This document shows positions 10,797 to 23,455 of a DNA stretch of 64,000 nucleotides, one piece after another. The stretch is taken from NCBI GenBank assembly GCA_030248065.1, contig JASAMV010004444.1, positions 58,897 through 122,896 of the forward strand, written 5' to 3'. A model generated the notes under the pieces. It searched no databases. It saw only the letters and a program-made list of their open reading frames with translations, and was not told the origin of the DNA. Made by a program: the position numbers and the translations under genes. Position 1 is the first letter of the stretch; each line of letters starts with the position of its first letter. The DNA comes from Rhynchonema sp. JSB1_4. Lineage: Eukaryota; Nematoda; Chromadorea; Monhysterida; Xyalidae.

Positions 10797-12727
10797 GGAA
10801 ATAAACCAGCCAGTCAACCACGTTTTTAATCCCTGAAACATTTCGCTTACTGCATACTTATGTGTGATTACACGTTGGAGCGCAATGTTAATTTGAATTT
10901 TCTGCCTTGTCAATGCAGGAAAAATTTTGGATGGATTCCCATGTAGTCATTGTGCGACCAATACCTGCGCAGAACCAGGAAGTTTAAGGGGCACCGAAAC
11001 GCCTGAAAGAGCAAGAAAAACGCTCATGAACAAAAGTTACATCCTGTAAACCATAGCTCATCGAAGCCGATATGGCTGCAACTAAACTTTAGCTGTATTA
11101 AAAAATGACGTAGTGCACGCTTGCCAAAACAAAAACAGCCCCAAAGCTGCTGCCTGTGCGGACATGATTTTACACCTATAGGGACATGAATACAAAACTG
11201 TGGCTCTCGGCGGGGACAATTTGCCAGTGCGATACACAATTACCTACGTTACATCATCTGTCAAAATTGGCTGTGGACGTGAGGTGACTGACCAGGTTGT
11301 TTAAATCCCGCTGATGTATGCCTTTGAGGGATTCTCTCATGGTATTCAGATCAGATGTGACATTTACCCAATTGTGGTTGATCGGACACACAAGAGCAGA
11401 AGATAATAAGCGCATGAGATTGCAGCTGTATTGTTCCTATGTTTATGAAAGAAAGTTCATAATGCACAAACGTAAACATCGCTTTCACGCTTTGAACAAA
11501 ACTGGTTGGTCAGAAACAAAAAGGATGAGAATTTGTCAAAAGGAGCTCCGGGTGTGCGTACCACGACCACGACGTGTCTGATTGACGTTGTTTCACTGGC
11601 TAGCGAATATCCAGCCTAGCTATACATAATGTGAGCGTACCCAAACTAGAGTCATCAGCGACATATGAAAAGCGCGGCTGTTATGAGTTATATCGCAGCC
11701 GGTGTGCACTTTGCTGGCATTACGTAATATTAAGTTGGGTGGGGATGGATTTGACTTGTGTTTGACTTTGACTTGGCATGTACATAGATGTTAAAATACA
11801 CCCATTCTTGAAACTTCAGCCAGCTGGCGGTGTGTGCCCATGTACGACACGCGCGAGTGCTATTCAGCCAGTGCGCGTGCTTGGCTGCTGCTTCACACAG
11901 TGTGTAATGGACAAAATAATTTACGCCAAGTCAGAAGTCAAATCCAAGTCAATGCAAACCCACCCTCGACAGCTCCCGACCCAGTCAGCACGCCAGCAAA
12001 GGGCATACCGCTTTACTCGGATATTATCGCCGCTGGAATAACATCTACTGTACATCGTTGTTCGACATCAAAAACGTGACAATCGGTTATACATCATTCT
12101 ACAAACACGGATAAAGTCTGGGTAACACTTCTAGGCTTGCAGCAGAAGTTTATGGTTGCAAAAAAGTGCTGTTTAATTTTTAAGCCCATCGATGTAAGTA
12201 CGCAAAACATCTCTGAGCTCTTCAGTCTTTAGCTTGGGTGAAACATAAGACAAGCCTTGGACCAGACAAACTTCGGAGGTTCATAAGTACTATGTGCGCC
12301 TGCCAGTCTTTCGTCAAACGGGATTCTTTGATAGAGTAGCGTTTTTTAGAACGAACCGAGAACAAAGTTTGCGCTTGCACTTGTGAAGTAAGGTGTCAGG
12401 TGTGCGAGCGCTACAGCACCAGTGTCAGGTGTCTGCTGCGCTTTATAAAACGGAAAGCTTCAGTAAGCTTTTCGATCAACATGCATTTGGGTGGTAGTTT
12501 TATACCGTCATGCAATGTCCGAACATTTTTGCCACGAGGTTTACTATTCCACGGTAAGTCACACAGAAGCGATATTCGTGGGCCGCGTTGGCTGGGAATT
12601 TTATCAACAGTCGACAAATCATTTTTAACACAAACAGAACTAAAAACAAAACCGAAATGTAACAGTGCTCTACAAATGAAATAACACCAATAATCGTGTA
12701 AAAAATATCACCTGATGCGACTCTCAC
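10797..12727. other. Intergenic, no gene seen
   Basis: This stretch lies between the truncated end of the LINE and the stop codon of the CLC gene. It includes the second arm of an inverted repeat at about 10922-10968 (GGTATTGGTCGCACAATGAC on the minus strand). I see no conserved exon on either strand. The last few hundred bases probably hold the CLC 3' UTR. Confidence 0.5.
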
Positions 12728-15700
12728 TCAAAATCCCGTCTCTGACGCAGTGCTGATTGGCAGTGCTCTGATGCGATACTGCTTATTGGGCAGAACGACC
12801 TCTTGAAATCGGGCAATGTCAATACGAGTGGTCATTCCGATCACCTGCGAATCCAGTAAACTTAATTTGAACCCATTACATTCGAAAAATGAATATAAAA
12901 AATTTGGAAAGAAACAGAGACCTGCTGTTGCCCATTGACAACCACAATGTGCCGAAGACCCAGCTGGCGGAACAGGGCATGCAGCTTCCGCAGGGATGCT
13001 TTCTGGAATACATTTACGTACATACGTACATAGGTATGTACCCACTGATACCCTCAAGTATCAAAAAATTCGCTTTTTCCCGACCTCAACAACGGTGTGT
13101 GGCGCTCTGTCCATGTAGGGTCTGAGGTCCAATATCTGCGCTTTGTCTATATCAGACAAATGCAGTTGTGCCAATTGCTTGTTGTAACGCGGGAATGGGT
13201 TGCGGAATGATTCGAGACTGACAAGTCGTGAATTGGGAAGGAATGCCTGAGTGGTAAAAGGGAAAATGTCATTTCTTTCAAGAAAATGAGCAAAAAAACA
13301 GGCGATGTGATACCCTTTCTATAAGCAGCACGATTAGTTGCTCCCGTGTGATGAAGCCGATGAGCGTGCCGTAATGTGCTGGAGGAATCCAGACGTTCTG
13401 AAACATCGACGGTCGATACAGCCAAAATATTCAAAAACGCCAATTGTCGTAATTTGCAAACACAAATCAGAAATCTCATCAATAATCCAAAACAAACCCA
13501 CATCAATGTCATAAGATCCCATTTGTTCTTCTTCGCTAAAATCGTTGACAACGGGAAACCCGTGATGCTCATTGGTCATAAGAAGCTGATATATTTTGCC
13601 CACTGTTTCCGCTGGTCCAACAACACGCACTGGAGTGGACATTACCGCACTGTGAAAACACATCGTTCGCTGTTTTTGACTACCTTTCGGAAAATGGATG
13701 AACTACACCTGTCAAGAAATATCTGACACCATGATACCTTGCAGGTATAGCCGATGCCTGCTGAGGTGGTTCCCAATCAAGCAGGGGCACCTCGGCCAAT
13801 TCTACGGTTTTGTCAAATAGTCCGATGTTGAAATAGTCGCCGACGAGCTTAGCGACCTGTTACATAATGATAAGGATAATTCTTTATTGGGGGAGTCGCT
13901 GACACAAAATATCAAATAGGATCGATATAGGATCAAATATCGACGCCACTCACCCACACAACCAACATCATCGGTAATCCTAGTTTCAGACTTTGCACCG
14001 ATTCCATCAGAATTACGCACAGCGATATCATCATACGAAAAACGCCGGCTGGATAAATTATAATTTATTTTTGGTTGCAAACATACTTAGGGCGGGCCTA
14101 GCAGGACAAACCACATTGCGCCGCCGCTCCGATCATAGCGTATTCGGTCGGCTGGAAATCAATCTTGGTATCCAAGTCGGGAAACACGGAGTTCAAAATC
14201 AGACCGACAATTCGGCCCCAGCAAGCGCCGATTAGCACCTGATAAACAATGAACCGGACTTTTTTCCAAACAATTCCAGGAAAACGATAAAAAGGACTGT
14301 TTAAACCTGAGGCATTAGCATTCCGCCCGGTACACTGATACCATACGTAATGCAGGCCAGCGAGAAATAGACGAGCCCAAACAGGCACAGTGTGCCGAGA
14401 TTGAAGAACCCTGATGATGGAATGAAGAAATTTTGTTAGATTTTCAATCAAAGCTTGAATAAAATTATACCGTGTTTGATGTGTATCATGCTTTTCACAA
14501 CATTCTCCGGCGATTGTAAGATCAGAACCGACATTTCATTGGCCAGATTTTCACGGCAGTGCAGCTGAAAAAACAAACGCTGAATAACCCTATGGGAAAG
14601 AATGCCCTAATGGCACAGGACCCTCATGGAAACGTGTGGTGGGTGTTGTGTCACCCAAATCAAACCTGACTAGATATGCCCGCTGCCTCGACGGTACCAT
14701 CAACTTGAGAGCAGTGGTTCAGATAGAACAGCAAAATGTACATCATGGTCGTTGTGAACAGCGCGATCACGGCAGCTTCAGCAACCTTGTGCCAACGCGC
14801 TCGGATATAGCTGTAAATTCACAGTGCTTCTCAAAGTTCGTTGGGTAGATTTTAGTCCTTTTAAGAACTGACTGCGATCGGAACACGTTGAGTCGAAAAT
14901 TGAGAGCGTTGAATGCAGCACCACACAGTCCGCCAAAGACGCCCATCAACAAGTAGACCGGAATTTCGAATACCGTCACGCGCACGTCCTGGAGTGTTCA
15001 ACTTTCAGCAAAGTTCCGCAGGTCATCGGGGTTACTGTATCGTCTTGCGACGCGAAGCTTCATACAGAAACTACGTGTACCTCGATAGCCCCGAAATTGG
15101 CGAGTCCTCCGTACGAAAGAAAGCCAAAGTCGCCCGATAACGAACTGAGAATCACATTGAACACAACGTAACACGTCATCGAGCTGACGAACTAAAATGT
15201 TCAGAACGACATTTGCGCCATTGGGCACTCCTGGTGAAACATCAGTTTAGTTCGACAAGCTGTTAACCGTTCTCCATGTCAACTGTTGTGTCCAGAAGCT
15301 ACTGCCTTCCTCCATCGCAAACAACACACCACCGATGGGAGCGTTGAATGCAGCTGCAATGCCTGCCGCCGTGCCTGAAAAAAACGTGGTTTTGATTTTT
15401 TTGCTGTACTTGAAGGGAATGCAAAGGTGACCAATCATCTCACCAGCGCTGACAAAATCCCGTTTTTCGCGATCAGACCGAAAGAATTCAAAGAATCCGA
15501 AGTCGGACGGAACTGCTAGCAGTCGACCCTGGGATACTCCGCCTCCGATAATGCCACCGGCGTGCACACACGGTCCTTCCTGAATTCAGCAGTTGGCGTG
15601 TTTTTTTGCTTCAGATTTCGGTGTTCTTTCAATTATAAAAAAACGAACTTTGCCAACTGCTAATCCACCGACGGTGGAGCAAATGATGCCGGTCACCTTG

Positions 15701-16714
15701 ACGAAAAACGTGCGGAATCGCAGCACACCGGGCACTTTGACACCGTTGAGGAAACATTTCACTTGGGGAATCCCGCTACCGGCCGCTATCGGCTGCAATG
15801 TTAGTGAAGTGTTGATTATGACTAAACTTTGTGTCGCAACTTTTGCAGAAATCAAGCTTACCGCAAAATAAACACACAAGATCGCAGCAATGGTTACTAG
15901 CAGTACGTCGAACCCAATCCAGACCATCAAAACCCACGGTTCACAGCTGTCAAACTGTTTGTCCAGCGTCGGCGCGTTCAGCCAAATGCAATGCTCCAGA
16001 TCTGGATCGCAACAAAACAAATGCAGCGTAGCTTGTCATGGACATGAACTCAAGATACAGAACGAGCTCACAGCTTTTGAGATTGTCATTCTTGAGAGCC
16101 GCTCCCAATCCAACACACTTGCTGATGAGCACACCGACCAGGGCTGTGAAGAAACCGATCAGAATCGAAGCCAACCAACGATCACGGCTTCGCTTCCAAA
16201 TCAGTTTCTAAATAATGAGCAGCGTGTAAATACCTACAAAGACATAAAAAAACTTCTCTCCAATGAACGTCAAAGTATCCTAGCTTTGGTGTCGAAAAAC
16301 TACCCACCGAATACTGAATCGATCGTTCTTCGGCAATCTGCAGTTCGTTTTCGCAATAGTCATAATTGAGAGACTGGAAATGAGCATGCATTCAGGTTAA
16401 AACAAAAATTTCAAGGGCAAGACCCCTGAAGTTGATTCAAACCTCATAATTCTGTCTGAGCGTTTGCACATGCCAGTCCGGCTTCTTTGACCGACGATTT
16501 CTCAAAATCGGCCGTTGCTCGCTTTCAGGCCCGCCGATCGGATCGTACCGATCTGTTGATAGAACGGTTAACTTCTTAGACTAAGTTCAACGAAAATTAT
16601 CGATTTCTTGGTGATAGTACCGGACAAAACTGGCCCAAAATTTGACTCCGACGCTTCATCTGCCCTGCTCTCTGGTCTCGATGCCAGCGGATCAATGGTG
16701 CCGTAAACTGACAT
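12728..16714 (-). CDS. CLC-6/7-type chloride/proton transporter, 21 exons, 821 aa
   Basis: This is a chloride transporter of intracellular membranes. Exons in transcript order: 16714-16621, 16552-16443, 16373-16308, 16207-16072, 16031-15862, 15792-15649, 15579-15444, 15374-15268, 15191-15081, 14988-14873, 14810-14666, 14564-14471, 14410-14307, 14238-14112, 14048-13954, 13856-13738, 13649-13502, 13397-13314, 13246-13085, 13002-12922, 12844-12728. All phases agree. The protein has SLNYD near residue 68, GSGIP (197-201), GKEGP with the gating Glu241, the proton Glu308 in [15 protein letters not shown], and two C-terminal CBS domains (AVMSTPV… and …LRHIVVVN). GSGIP plus both glutamates fits a 2Cl-/H+ exchanger of the CLC-6/7 branch (C. 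elegans clh-6-like), inferred to act in endosomes or lysosomes. The start ATG at 16714 gives [10 protein letters not shown]. One intron is only 40 bp. Confidence 0.94.
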
Positions 16715-17370
16715 TGTTCCTTGCTATTCAGCAATTTCCATCACACACATGGGATTGAAAGTTTAGAATTTGTTGATTTTTAGGGCACAAGTCCAGTACA
16801 TTGTTGATTTTTAAACCATTTTTATTTCACAGTGCACGCATTTTGGCAAAAACGTGCAAACACCGCAACATGTGGAGTTTTTTATGTTTGAAGGACTGAC
16901 ATTGCGTGCTGCTGTGATGTAAAACTGTTATTTCAAAAACACGTTTGTCAAACGAAAAGCATGTTTGGGTTGTTGTAATAATTTTGTGCAAACTGAATGA
17001 AAGTGTATTACCAAGAGTGTGCCAAGTCAAGTAATGAATTTGCGAAGGATCTTTTATTAAGAATATTCAATGGGAGGCAATGGGCAAAGCAAGACACAAA
17101 AATGTTCACGCACCACAGTGTGTACAGAGTCATGAGGACAATGCAAGGTGCACCCCTAAAACGTGTAATTCTGGCACTTTGATCACTTTTAAGGATCACT
17201 TTGATCAATAAAATAATAAATCGCTGCAGCTAAAGCACACACTGGTTAAATTTTGAAAAGAATTGTTGGGCAGTTTCTTAACCGTGGATTCAAAACTCTG
17301 TCAAGAAAACATGACTAGACCGGAAATACTCGCACAAAATAAACTGAAAAATAACTGAAAAAACGGATTC
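16715..17370. other. Gap between the CLC 5' end and the TWK 3' end
   Basis: There are 656 bases between two minus-strand genes. The part near 16.7 kb should contain the CLC promoter and 5' UTR, and the part near 17.3 kb the TWK 3' UTR. I see no splice-leader or tRNA gene. The gap is longer than typical nematode operon spacing. Confidence 0.45.
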
Positions 17371-19106
17371 CTACTCCTCTTTGGCCTTCCCGCTGAAGAG
17401 ACGAACGAGGTTTCCGACAAAGCCGTCTGCCTGCTGCTTCTCGCTGAACCACGTGGCCACGTTCTCATAGCGAGTCTGCAATCGCTCTTCGAGCTTCGTC
17501 TGCAGCACCGTGAAGCACATTGCGCACAGACTCAGGGCCGCTTGATTGTAGAGCATCATGAGAATGGTCTCAACGGCTCCGTCAGGGAGAAGGTCGCCGA
17601 ATCCAAGCGTGGAAAACGTGATGAAACAGAAATAGCACGCGTCGATAAAGTCCCAGTCTTCTTCCATTAGGTCGAACACAATGGCCCCCATCATCATAAA
17701 CACCACCGTCGCTCCAATGGCAACGGGAAGAGTGAAGTCAAAGTCTTCAGTGTCTTCCGCCGTCTCCTCAGTCGCTCCATACGCATAGTAAGAGTCGTCT
17801 TCACCTGTAGACTCGGCAGGTGGGGACGGTGTTTTCTTCAGAATTCCTTTGAGAATCAGTGTCAATAGTTTGCCGACTTCGTTCAAATAGATGAGACAGA
17901 TTGGCACACCGATTGTGGCGTAGACGATCGTGAAAATTTTGCCCAGTGTTGTTTCCGGACAGATGTTACCGTAGCCTGCAGTTACATTATTAGGCAGGTT
18001 CAGGTAATTTTTGTGCAGACATACTGAGTCACCCGGTGGTCATGTTTGCCGAACAAAAAGCACGGCTACTTCACGTGACATAAACGAGCCAACTGACCGA
18101 TTGTCGTAACTGAGGTGAAGGCGAAGAACAACGATCCCCACAGATCCCAAGGATTATCATCGTCGTCTTCGCCATCCTCGTCGACCTGCAGATCAGTCGA
18201 TTACAGTGGTGTACAGAGTTGCCATAACCCGTTGGGGGTTGAACCACATCGTGAACATTCCTGTTGAAACTTCCTGACCTCGTTTAAATCAATTCCAGCG
18301 CCCAACTTTTCAGCCAGCTCTCGTTCGTAAATGTCGAGTTTCCGATTTGCTAATTCCATCCATTCATGTTCTTTCTTGGACAGTGTGTGCGCCCAGAGCA
18401 CCTGAAATGTCCAGAAGGATTATTTAGGCGATGTTGCAAAGCGCGGCCAAGGAGCGCATGATACGAAGAGTCCTGAATACGAAAGTTCAAATTTCTGGAA
18501 CTGCGAGTGTAAGCCAACCTCCAAGACACTCCTCCTTTCCATCTCCAATTCCTGCACCGCATCGTCGATCTCTTCCTCTCTTGCGTCGTACTCAAGAAAC
18601 GAGAACACGCACGCACCTGCAATCTTGTTTTTTTTGTTTCATGTTTCCTGATGTCCAACCCTTATGTGAGCAATTGTTATTGTCGTGTGCTGCATCTGAA
18701 GCTACTTTGTACATGAAACCAAAGGTAACCGCTCCTCTGTGCCCTTCGAGAACTCTTTGCAGACCGTTTCTTGAGGTGAGACAATGTTCACCAAGCACAA
18801 CGACATGGAACACGAACAGTGAATTGACTATAAGAAGTGTTATGTGTTTTGTGCTTATCTGCCTAGGCTCTGGTCTGAAAATGATGGCTCGAAATTCTAG
18901 TTCTTGTTTTTTGAAAAATTCATGAAAAACTCTTTCAGTGACCATATCAACTTACCAGCTACAAGATACAGCCAAAACACGACCCAGAGAAATGCGCATT
19001 TGTGCGATATTGTTCTGAATCGTTCGGATCTGATGGCAGCACGAAGTTGCATGACTTTCGGTTGGAATGTGGCGGGCACTTTCAAATTCTGCAAGTCAAA
19101 CCCCAT
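17371..19106 (-). CDS. Two-pore-domain (TWK) potassium channel, 5 exons, 354 aa
   Basis: This is a leak potassium channel subunit of the plasma membrane. Exons: 19106-18956, 18616-18519, 18401-18279, 18185-18098, 17975-17371; all phases match. Helix M1 spans the first junction (LWVVFWLYLVAG / ACVFSFLEYD). An acidic, probably extracellular cap follows, with VDEDGEDDDD before the first pore. The first filter is split by an intron (TTIG / YGN) and the second reads TFSTLGFGD. M2 is IFTIVYATIGVPICLIYL, M3 FTLPVAIGATVVFMMMG and M4 follows the second filter. The C-terminus is short (about 45 aa, ending GKAKEE). The start MGFDLQ at 19106 is my choice; Met codons farther upstream in frame, or an extra 5' exon, are possible. 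The TXGYG/TXGFG pair defines the family; the ion selectivity is inferred. Confidence 0.93.
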
Positions 19107-20434
19107 GATGGCACAAGTGCAGTGCAACACTTTTGAAGCAAGTGACACAACAACTGAACTTTTCGAAAACAAAAAGACAGCAACCACAAGAAAACCCTCT
19201 ACATACATGCCTTTTGCACACTAGTACCCCCAGAGAAAGCAGTAAACTTTTTTAACTGTCACCAAATGTGTTCAGCAAACCGTAAAGACGAAGAGTGAAG
19301 AGTGGCGACACAAGGGTTGAGGGCTGTAAAAACAATTGAAAGCCGAAAAAAGTTCGTTTTTTGTCGAAAACCCATTTGAGCCCACCTAAGCTTGGTAATT
19401 CAGACGAGCATATAATTTTCGCACACCGACTCACAGATGATATTCAACGAAACAACCTTTGCTTGCAATAATGCGAGGAAGTTTACTCTTATGCTGCTGT
19501 TTAGCTGCTTCAACAAGCCACCCTAGGTAACTTCGATCGAGCTTACTAAAGCATGTCGGTATGCAACAGCTGTTTCTGGCACTGCAAAAAGCTGAGCTTG
19601 GGTGACTTCAAAAAGTTGCTCTCCACACAGTTGACACCCTATGCACGCACAGCACAGCACCCTGAGTCTTCACTCCGGAAACCAAAGCTGCTGCTGTTGT
19701 GTGTGTGTTGCACTGTGAAGGTGCTTCTGTTCAGCTTACCAGCATGCCAAGCTTCTAGGGGACTTCAAATTTTACACCCTGCTGGCTTTATTTTGCTGCG
19801 GCTGTAATCTGAGCGCACTACATACTTCAGAGGTTACGTTAGGGTACGTGTTGCGTCAACTCTGCGGGTTTGTGAATGTCTTCGGGTCGGGTGCGTGTAG
19901 GGTTTCCTATGGATTTGAGCTTGCGCTGTATGTGTGTATCTAAGGGCCTGCACACTGTCTTTTTTCGCTTCTGTGACTCGGCAGTTACATAATGTGTTGA
20001 AACAGAAACGCCCATCATTCGCGATGAAGATCTGTTGTGAAGGAATCAGCTTCGTGTTTGGTGCTTCTCGTGATCCCATAATCTTGGGTCATATTTTACA
20101 CGTCAAGCAACAAAACAGGTGTCACGTAACATTTTGAGCCACGAATAATATTCCAAAACCCCCAAAGCAATAAGCAAATTTGAACTCTGGATATGAACAT
20201 GGCAGCAAAAGGCTAAGAAATAACACGATTGGTTGGCTGCACCGCGATGTCACAAGCTTCAGCGATCAATACAGTATGTAAGCTTCTTAAACGAAGGTCA
20301 ATATTTTGAACAAGAACTCGACTATACACATCCACCAGACCTAAATGCGAAGCGGGATAAAAGAACAAGCGGTGTCAGAAAAACTACAACAAATACAGCA
20401 ACCATAATCATCAATAATGTTTCAAGTGGTTGGC
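19107..20434. other. Gap between the TWK 5' end and the glutaminase stop
   Basis: No conserved exon was recognised in these 1.3 kb. The region should contain the TWK promoter and 5' UTR (near 19.1 kb) and the glutaminase 3' UTR (near 20.4 kb). Open frames present have no family features. Confidence 0.45.
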
Positions 20435-23400
20435 TCACTCCCTGATTATGGTGGACACTTTGTGTTTATCGAGACTTCGCAACAGCAGACGCTCCACCTC
20501 AGGTTGTCCGAAATTACGGGCATCTTCCAGTGGTGTGTTGCCCCAGCTGCAAAAGTTTGGGTTGAAACTTTTTCCAATTAAGGGCACTTGAAAATAGTAC
20601 GTTACCGATCGACAGCTCCTTGATTGGCGCCACAAGTGCGTACCAGATACCGTACCAGATCGATGTGCCCCTCGGACGCAGCAATGTGCAACGCAGTGCG
20701 ACCGTCGTAGTCGCATGTGTTGATGTCCATGCCTTGGCCGTAGAAACTGAAACATCGGGTTGGACTAGAAATGAACGATAAAAATGAAGCGATAAAAATG
20801 AAAACAGAGAGAAAGAGAGTCGTTCGTTACAATGTTGGCAAGCGACAACGACTGGAAGATTCTATTGTTCACCAGCACACCCACGTTCTGACAGCGGACA
20901 AGTCACCGGCCTTCGCTGCAAACAACAGATCGGTGATCGCCTCCCATTTCTTGTCCTGCATGTTTGTGCGTGGGTCGATCTTGGTCGATTGACGCATCAG
21001 ATTGTCGTAATTGTGGAAGTTGAATGTGTTCACCAGTTCCTGTGTGAAAATAATCATCGAATTTGTAGACCACAGTGAACAGTTCTCTATGGTGATGATT
21101 CTTGATTGATATTTTGGTTCCCTTTTGCCATGTGACCACAAACGCCAGATCGCTGTTAACATGCGATGCTGATTGGCATTTTTTGGTGTCAAAGTTTCTC
21201 AGACCATAAACTAAAGTTGCCCGCATACCTGACAGAATCGTGTGCCCTTGACACTGTTGCGGAAGTCGTCAATCGGGGGTGAATAGACAGCGAATCCACA
21301 CACATTCGGCACGACAACAATAAGGCCACCAGACACACCGGATTTGGACGGAATGCCCACCTTGATTCACCAATGTCTTGTAGATATGGTGATGTTTCAC
21401 GATATTTACTAAGATTGGGTTACCTTGAAAGCAAACATGCCCGAGTAGTCATACATTCCACACGAATGCATCAATGACAGGGTGTCACGACAGGCCTCGT
21501 TCGACAGACATTTCTCGCCGGTCAGGGGACACACGCCTTGACAAGGCAGGCAAAAATTCATTTATTCGGATTAACGGACGTGTAACTACCGTAATCCACC
21601 CACCTCCGTTAGCCAAGGTGGCTGCCATCACGGATAATGACTCGCATGTGACTTCAATGCTGCACAGTTGGAAGTAGAACTCCAGTGCCGTGCGAATATC
21701 AGCGTCTTCTTCGAAATTCTTAATAAATAGTTTGAAAAATTTAGCAGAAAAAATGGTAAAAATGGAAATTGAAGGTGTAGCCGCACCCCATTTTCCCTCA
21801 TGTAATATGCGAGCGCGTAATTGCGATCTGCCTGTTCACGCGAAGCCAGGAACACAGCCTGGTCGAAACCAACATGTTCACCACCGGCCATCTTGGAAAA
21901 TTCGGCGCTGATCTAAAGCGAAAGATAAAATCGAATTTTTATTATTCATTTCAAATTTTTCTCTATAATTGCACGAACGAAATTGAATCGATCGGCGATG
22001 CACAGTTCGCGTTTCACCAACGACGCGCAGACGATGGCGCCCGTGTTGATCAACGGATTGTGGGGTTTGTCTGAAATTTTTAAAGTTTTTGAGAAATTCA
22101 GAAGAATGATACCTAAATTTTGGCAAAAAAAGCTTTCTAACTTTCTTTGTCCAAACAAATCTCGTTGGCACCGCGTCCCGACGGTTCGGTGCCGATGTGT
22201 GCGTGCACTGTTTTCGCACCCAAATGCGTCAAATTGATGGCGTAGGTGAACGCCTTACTGATCGAGTGCACGCAGAACTTGGTCTTGGCGTCGCCGAAGG
22301 ATTTGCTTGAAAATCAGGGGATTTGATTTCAAATTCCGTTTTGTAGTGCAATGCAAATTACGGGCCAACCGTTGACCGTCAATTGAACAAACTGCTGCTC
22401 CGTAGAGGTTGGGATCCTTCGACTGAAATTCGGCATTCGAATCGGTCACCTGTAGAAAATCACGCAGAATGAAATGAAAAAGCCAACGAAATGGGAATTA
22501 CAGATAAATATAATAAATTCCGACCTCCCCTCCGGTCTCCGATTTGCATTTGTCGAACACTTGTTGCACGTTGGACGAAAAGAACTCCCAGTCGGTGACC
22601 ACGCATTGACGTTGCAGAATCTTACGTACCAGCGGGATTTGCTCGCTCGAAATCATGCTGAGTAAAACGAAAAGAAAATTTGTTTCGGAATTCCTTCAAA
22701 AAGGGCAATTAGCGGACGGCAACCTGATGAATTCGTCTTTCGTCACCTTGCGATTGGCGCGTCGCGCGTCATTCAGCTGCGTGAGAAAATCGCGAAGTCG
22801 CGGGTCGGTCAGACGGAAACCATTGGCTCGGATCAGCTGCAAAAATACGGTTAACCTTTGATATTTGAACCCCTTCTCCTCTGTCACTAGCCCAAAATCA
22901 ATCAATTGCGCTACACGCACGTCAAACAATGCCTGTGTCTCGAAGCCCTCCTTTGGGTCATTGAACACATCATAGATGACATGCAACACATCAAACGGGT
23001 CAGCTTCAGTACTGTCCGCGTTTGGTGACGGATCGCCGACCACTTTGACCAATACTCGCATAGGCATGTCACCACTCTCCTTGACGGCTAAGGCTATATT
23101 CGAGGCTGCACTCTCCGCGTCACTGCAAGAAACACACGATGCTTGATACATACTCCATGTTTTCAGGGTGCCTTAGTGAATCTTTATGAGCTTGAGTGTG
23201 CTTTATCAGTGTGTGGTGGCAATAGTAAACTATAGTTGTTTAGTACACCTTCTGAGTCGAGTAAGTTGTTTAGTACACCTTCTGAGTCGAGTAATGTAGT
23301 GACTTCATATACTCAGTGATTTGTAATTGTAATTTTATCAACATATGGTTGCATTGCAGCAGTCGTTTTGAGCAACTCACTCAAACCAGTTGGAAGCTCA

Positions 23401-23455
23401 ACTAAACGTAATGATCGAATTATCTATAGAAAACATATGACACTTACGTGGCCAT
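20435..23455 (-). CDS. Glutaminase with C-terminal ankyrin repeats, 14 exons, 561 aa
   Basis: It hydrolyses glutamine to glutamate and ammonia; the animal enzyme is usually mitochondrial. Exons: 23455-23448, 23122-22921, 22836-22724, 22657-22525, 22449-22370, 22305-22142, 22070-21979, 21912-21787, 21718-21604, 21536-21424, 21360-21229, 21039-20885, 20746-20606, 20546-20435. Phases agree throughout and the total is 562 codons with the stop. Seen in order: an N-terminal helical part with [16 protein letters not shown], the catalytic Ser-x-x-Lys (HSISK, about residues 193-196), [67 protein letters not shown], then ankyrin repeats ([21 protein letters not shown]). The first coding exon is only 8 nt (ATGGCCAC before GTAAGTG); it restores phase exactly but is a prediction. 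Four acceptors end in AAG. A longer targeted N-terminus from another first exon remains possible. Confidence 0.95.
23234..23293 (+). repeat. Two tandem copies of a 30-bp unit
   Basis: The unit AGTTGTTTAGTACACCTTCT… occurs twice head to tail (23234-23263, 23264-23293) with no mismatch that I can see. It lies in the first intron of the glutaminase gene and is a recent duplication. Confidence 0.9.

Noticed and set aside
15890..16369. 159-codon plus-strand frame
   Set aside because: Antisense to CLC exons 3-5.
18431..18925. 164-codon plus-strand frame
   Set aside because: Antisense to TWK channel exons whose identity is certain.
12728..23455. Idea that CLC, TWK and glutaminase form an operon
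   Set aside because: Gaps of about 0.65 and 1.3 kb exceed usual nematode operon spacing and functions are unrelated; trans-splicing data would be needed.
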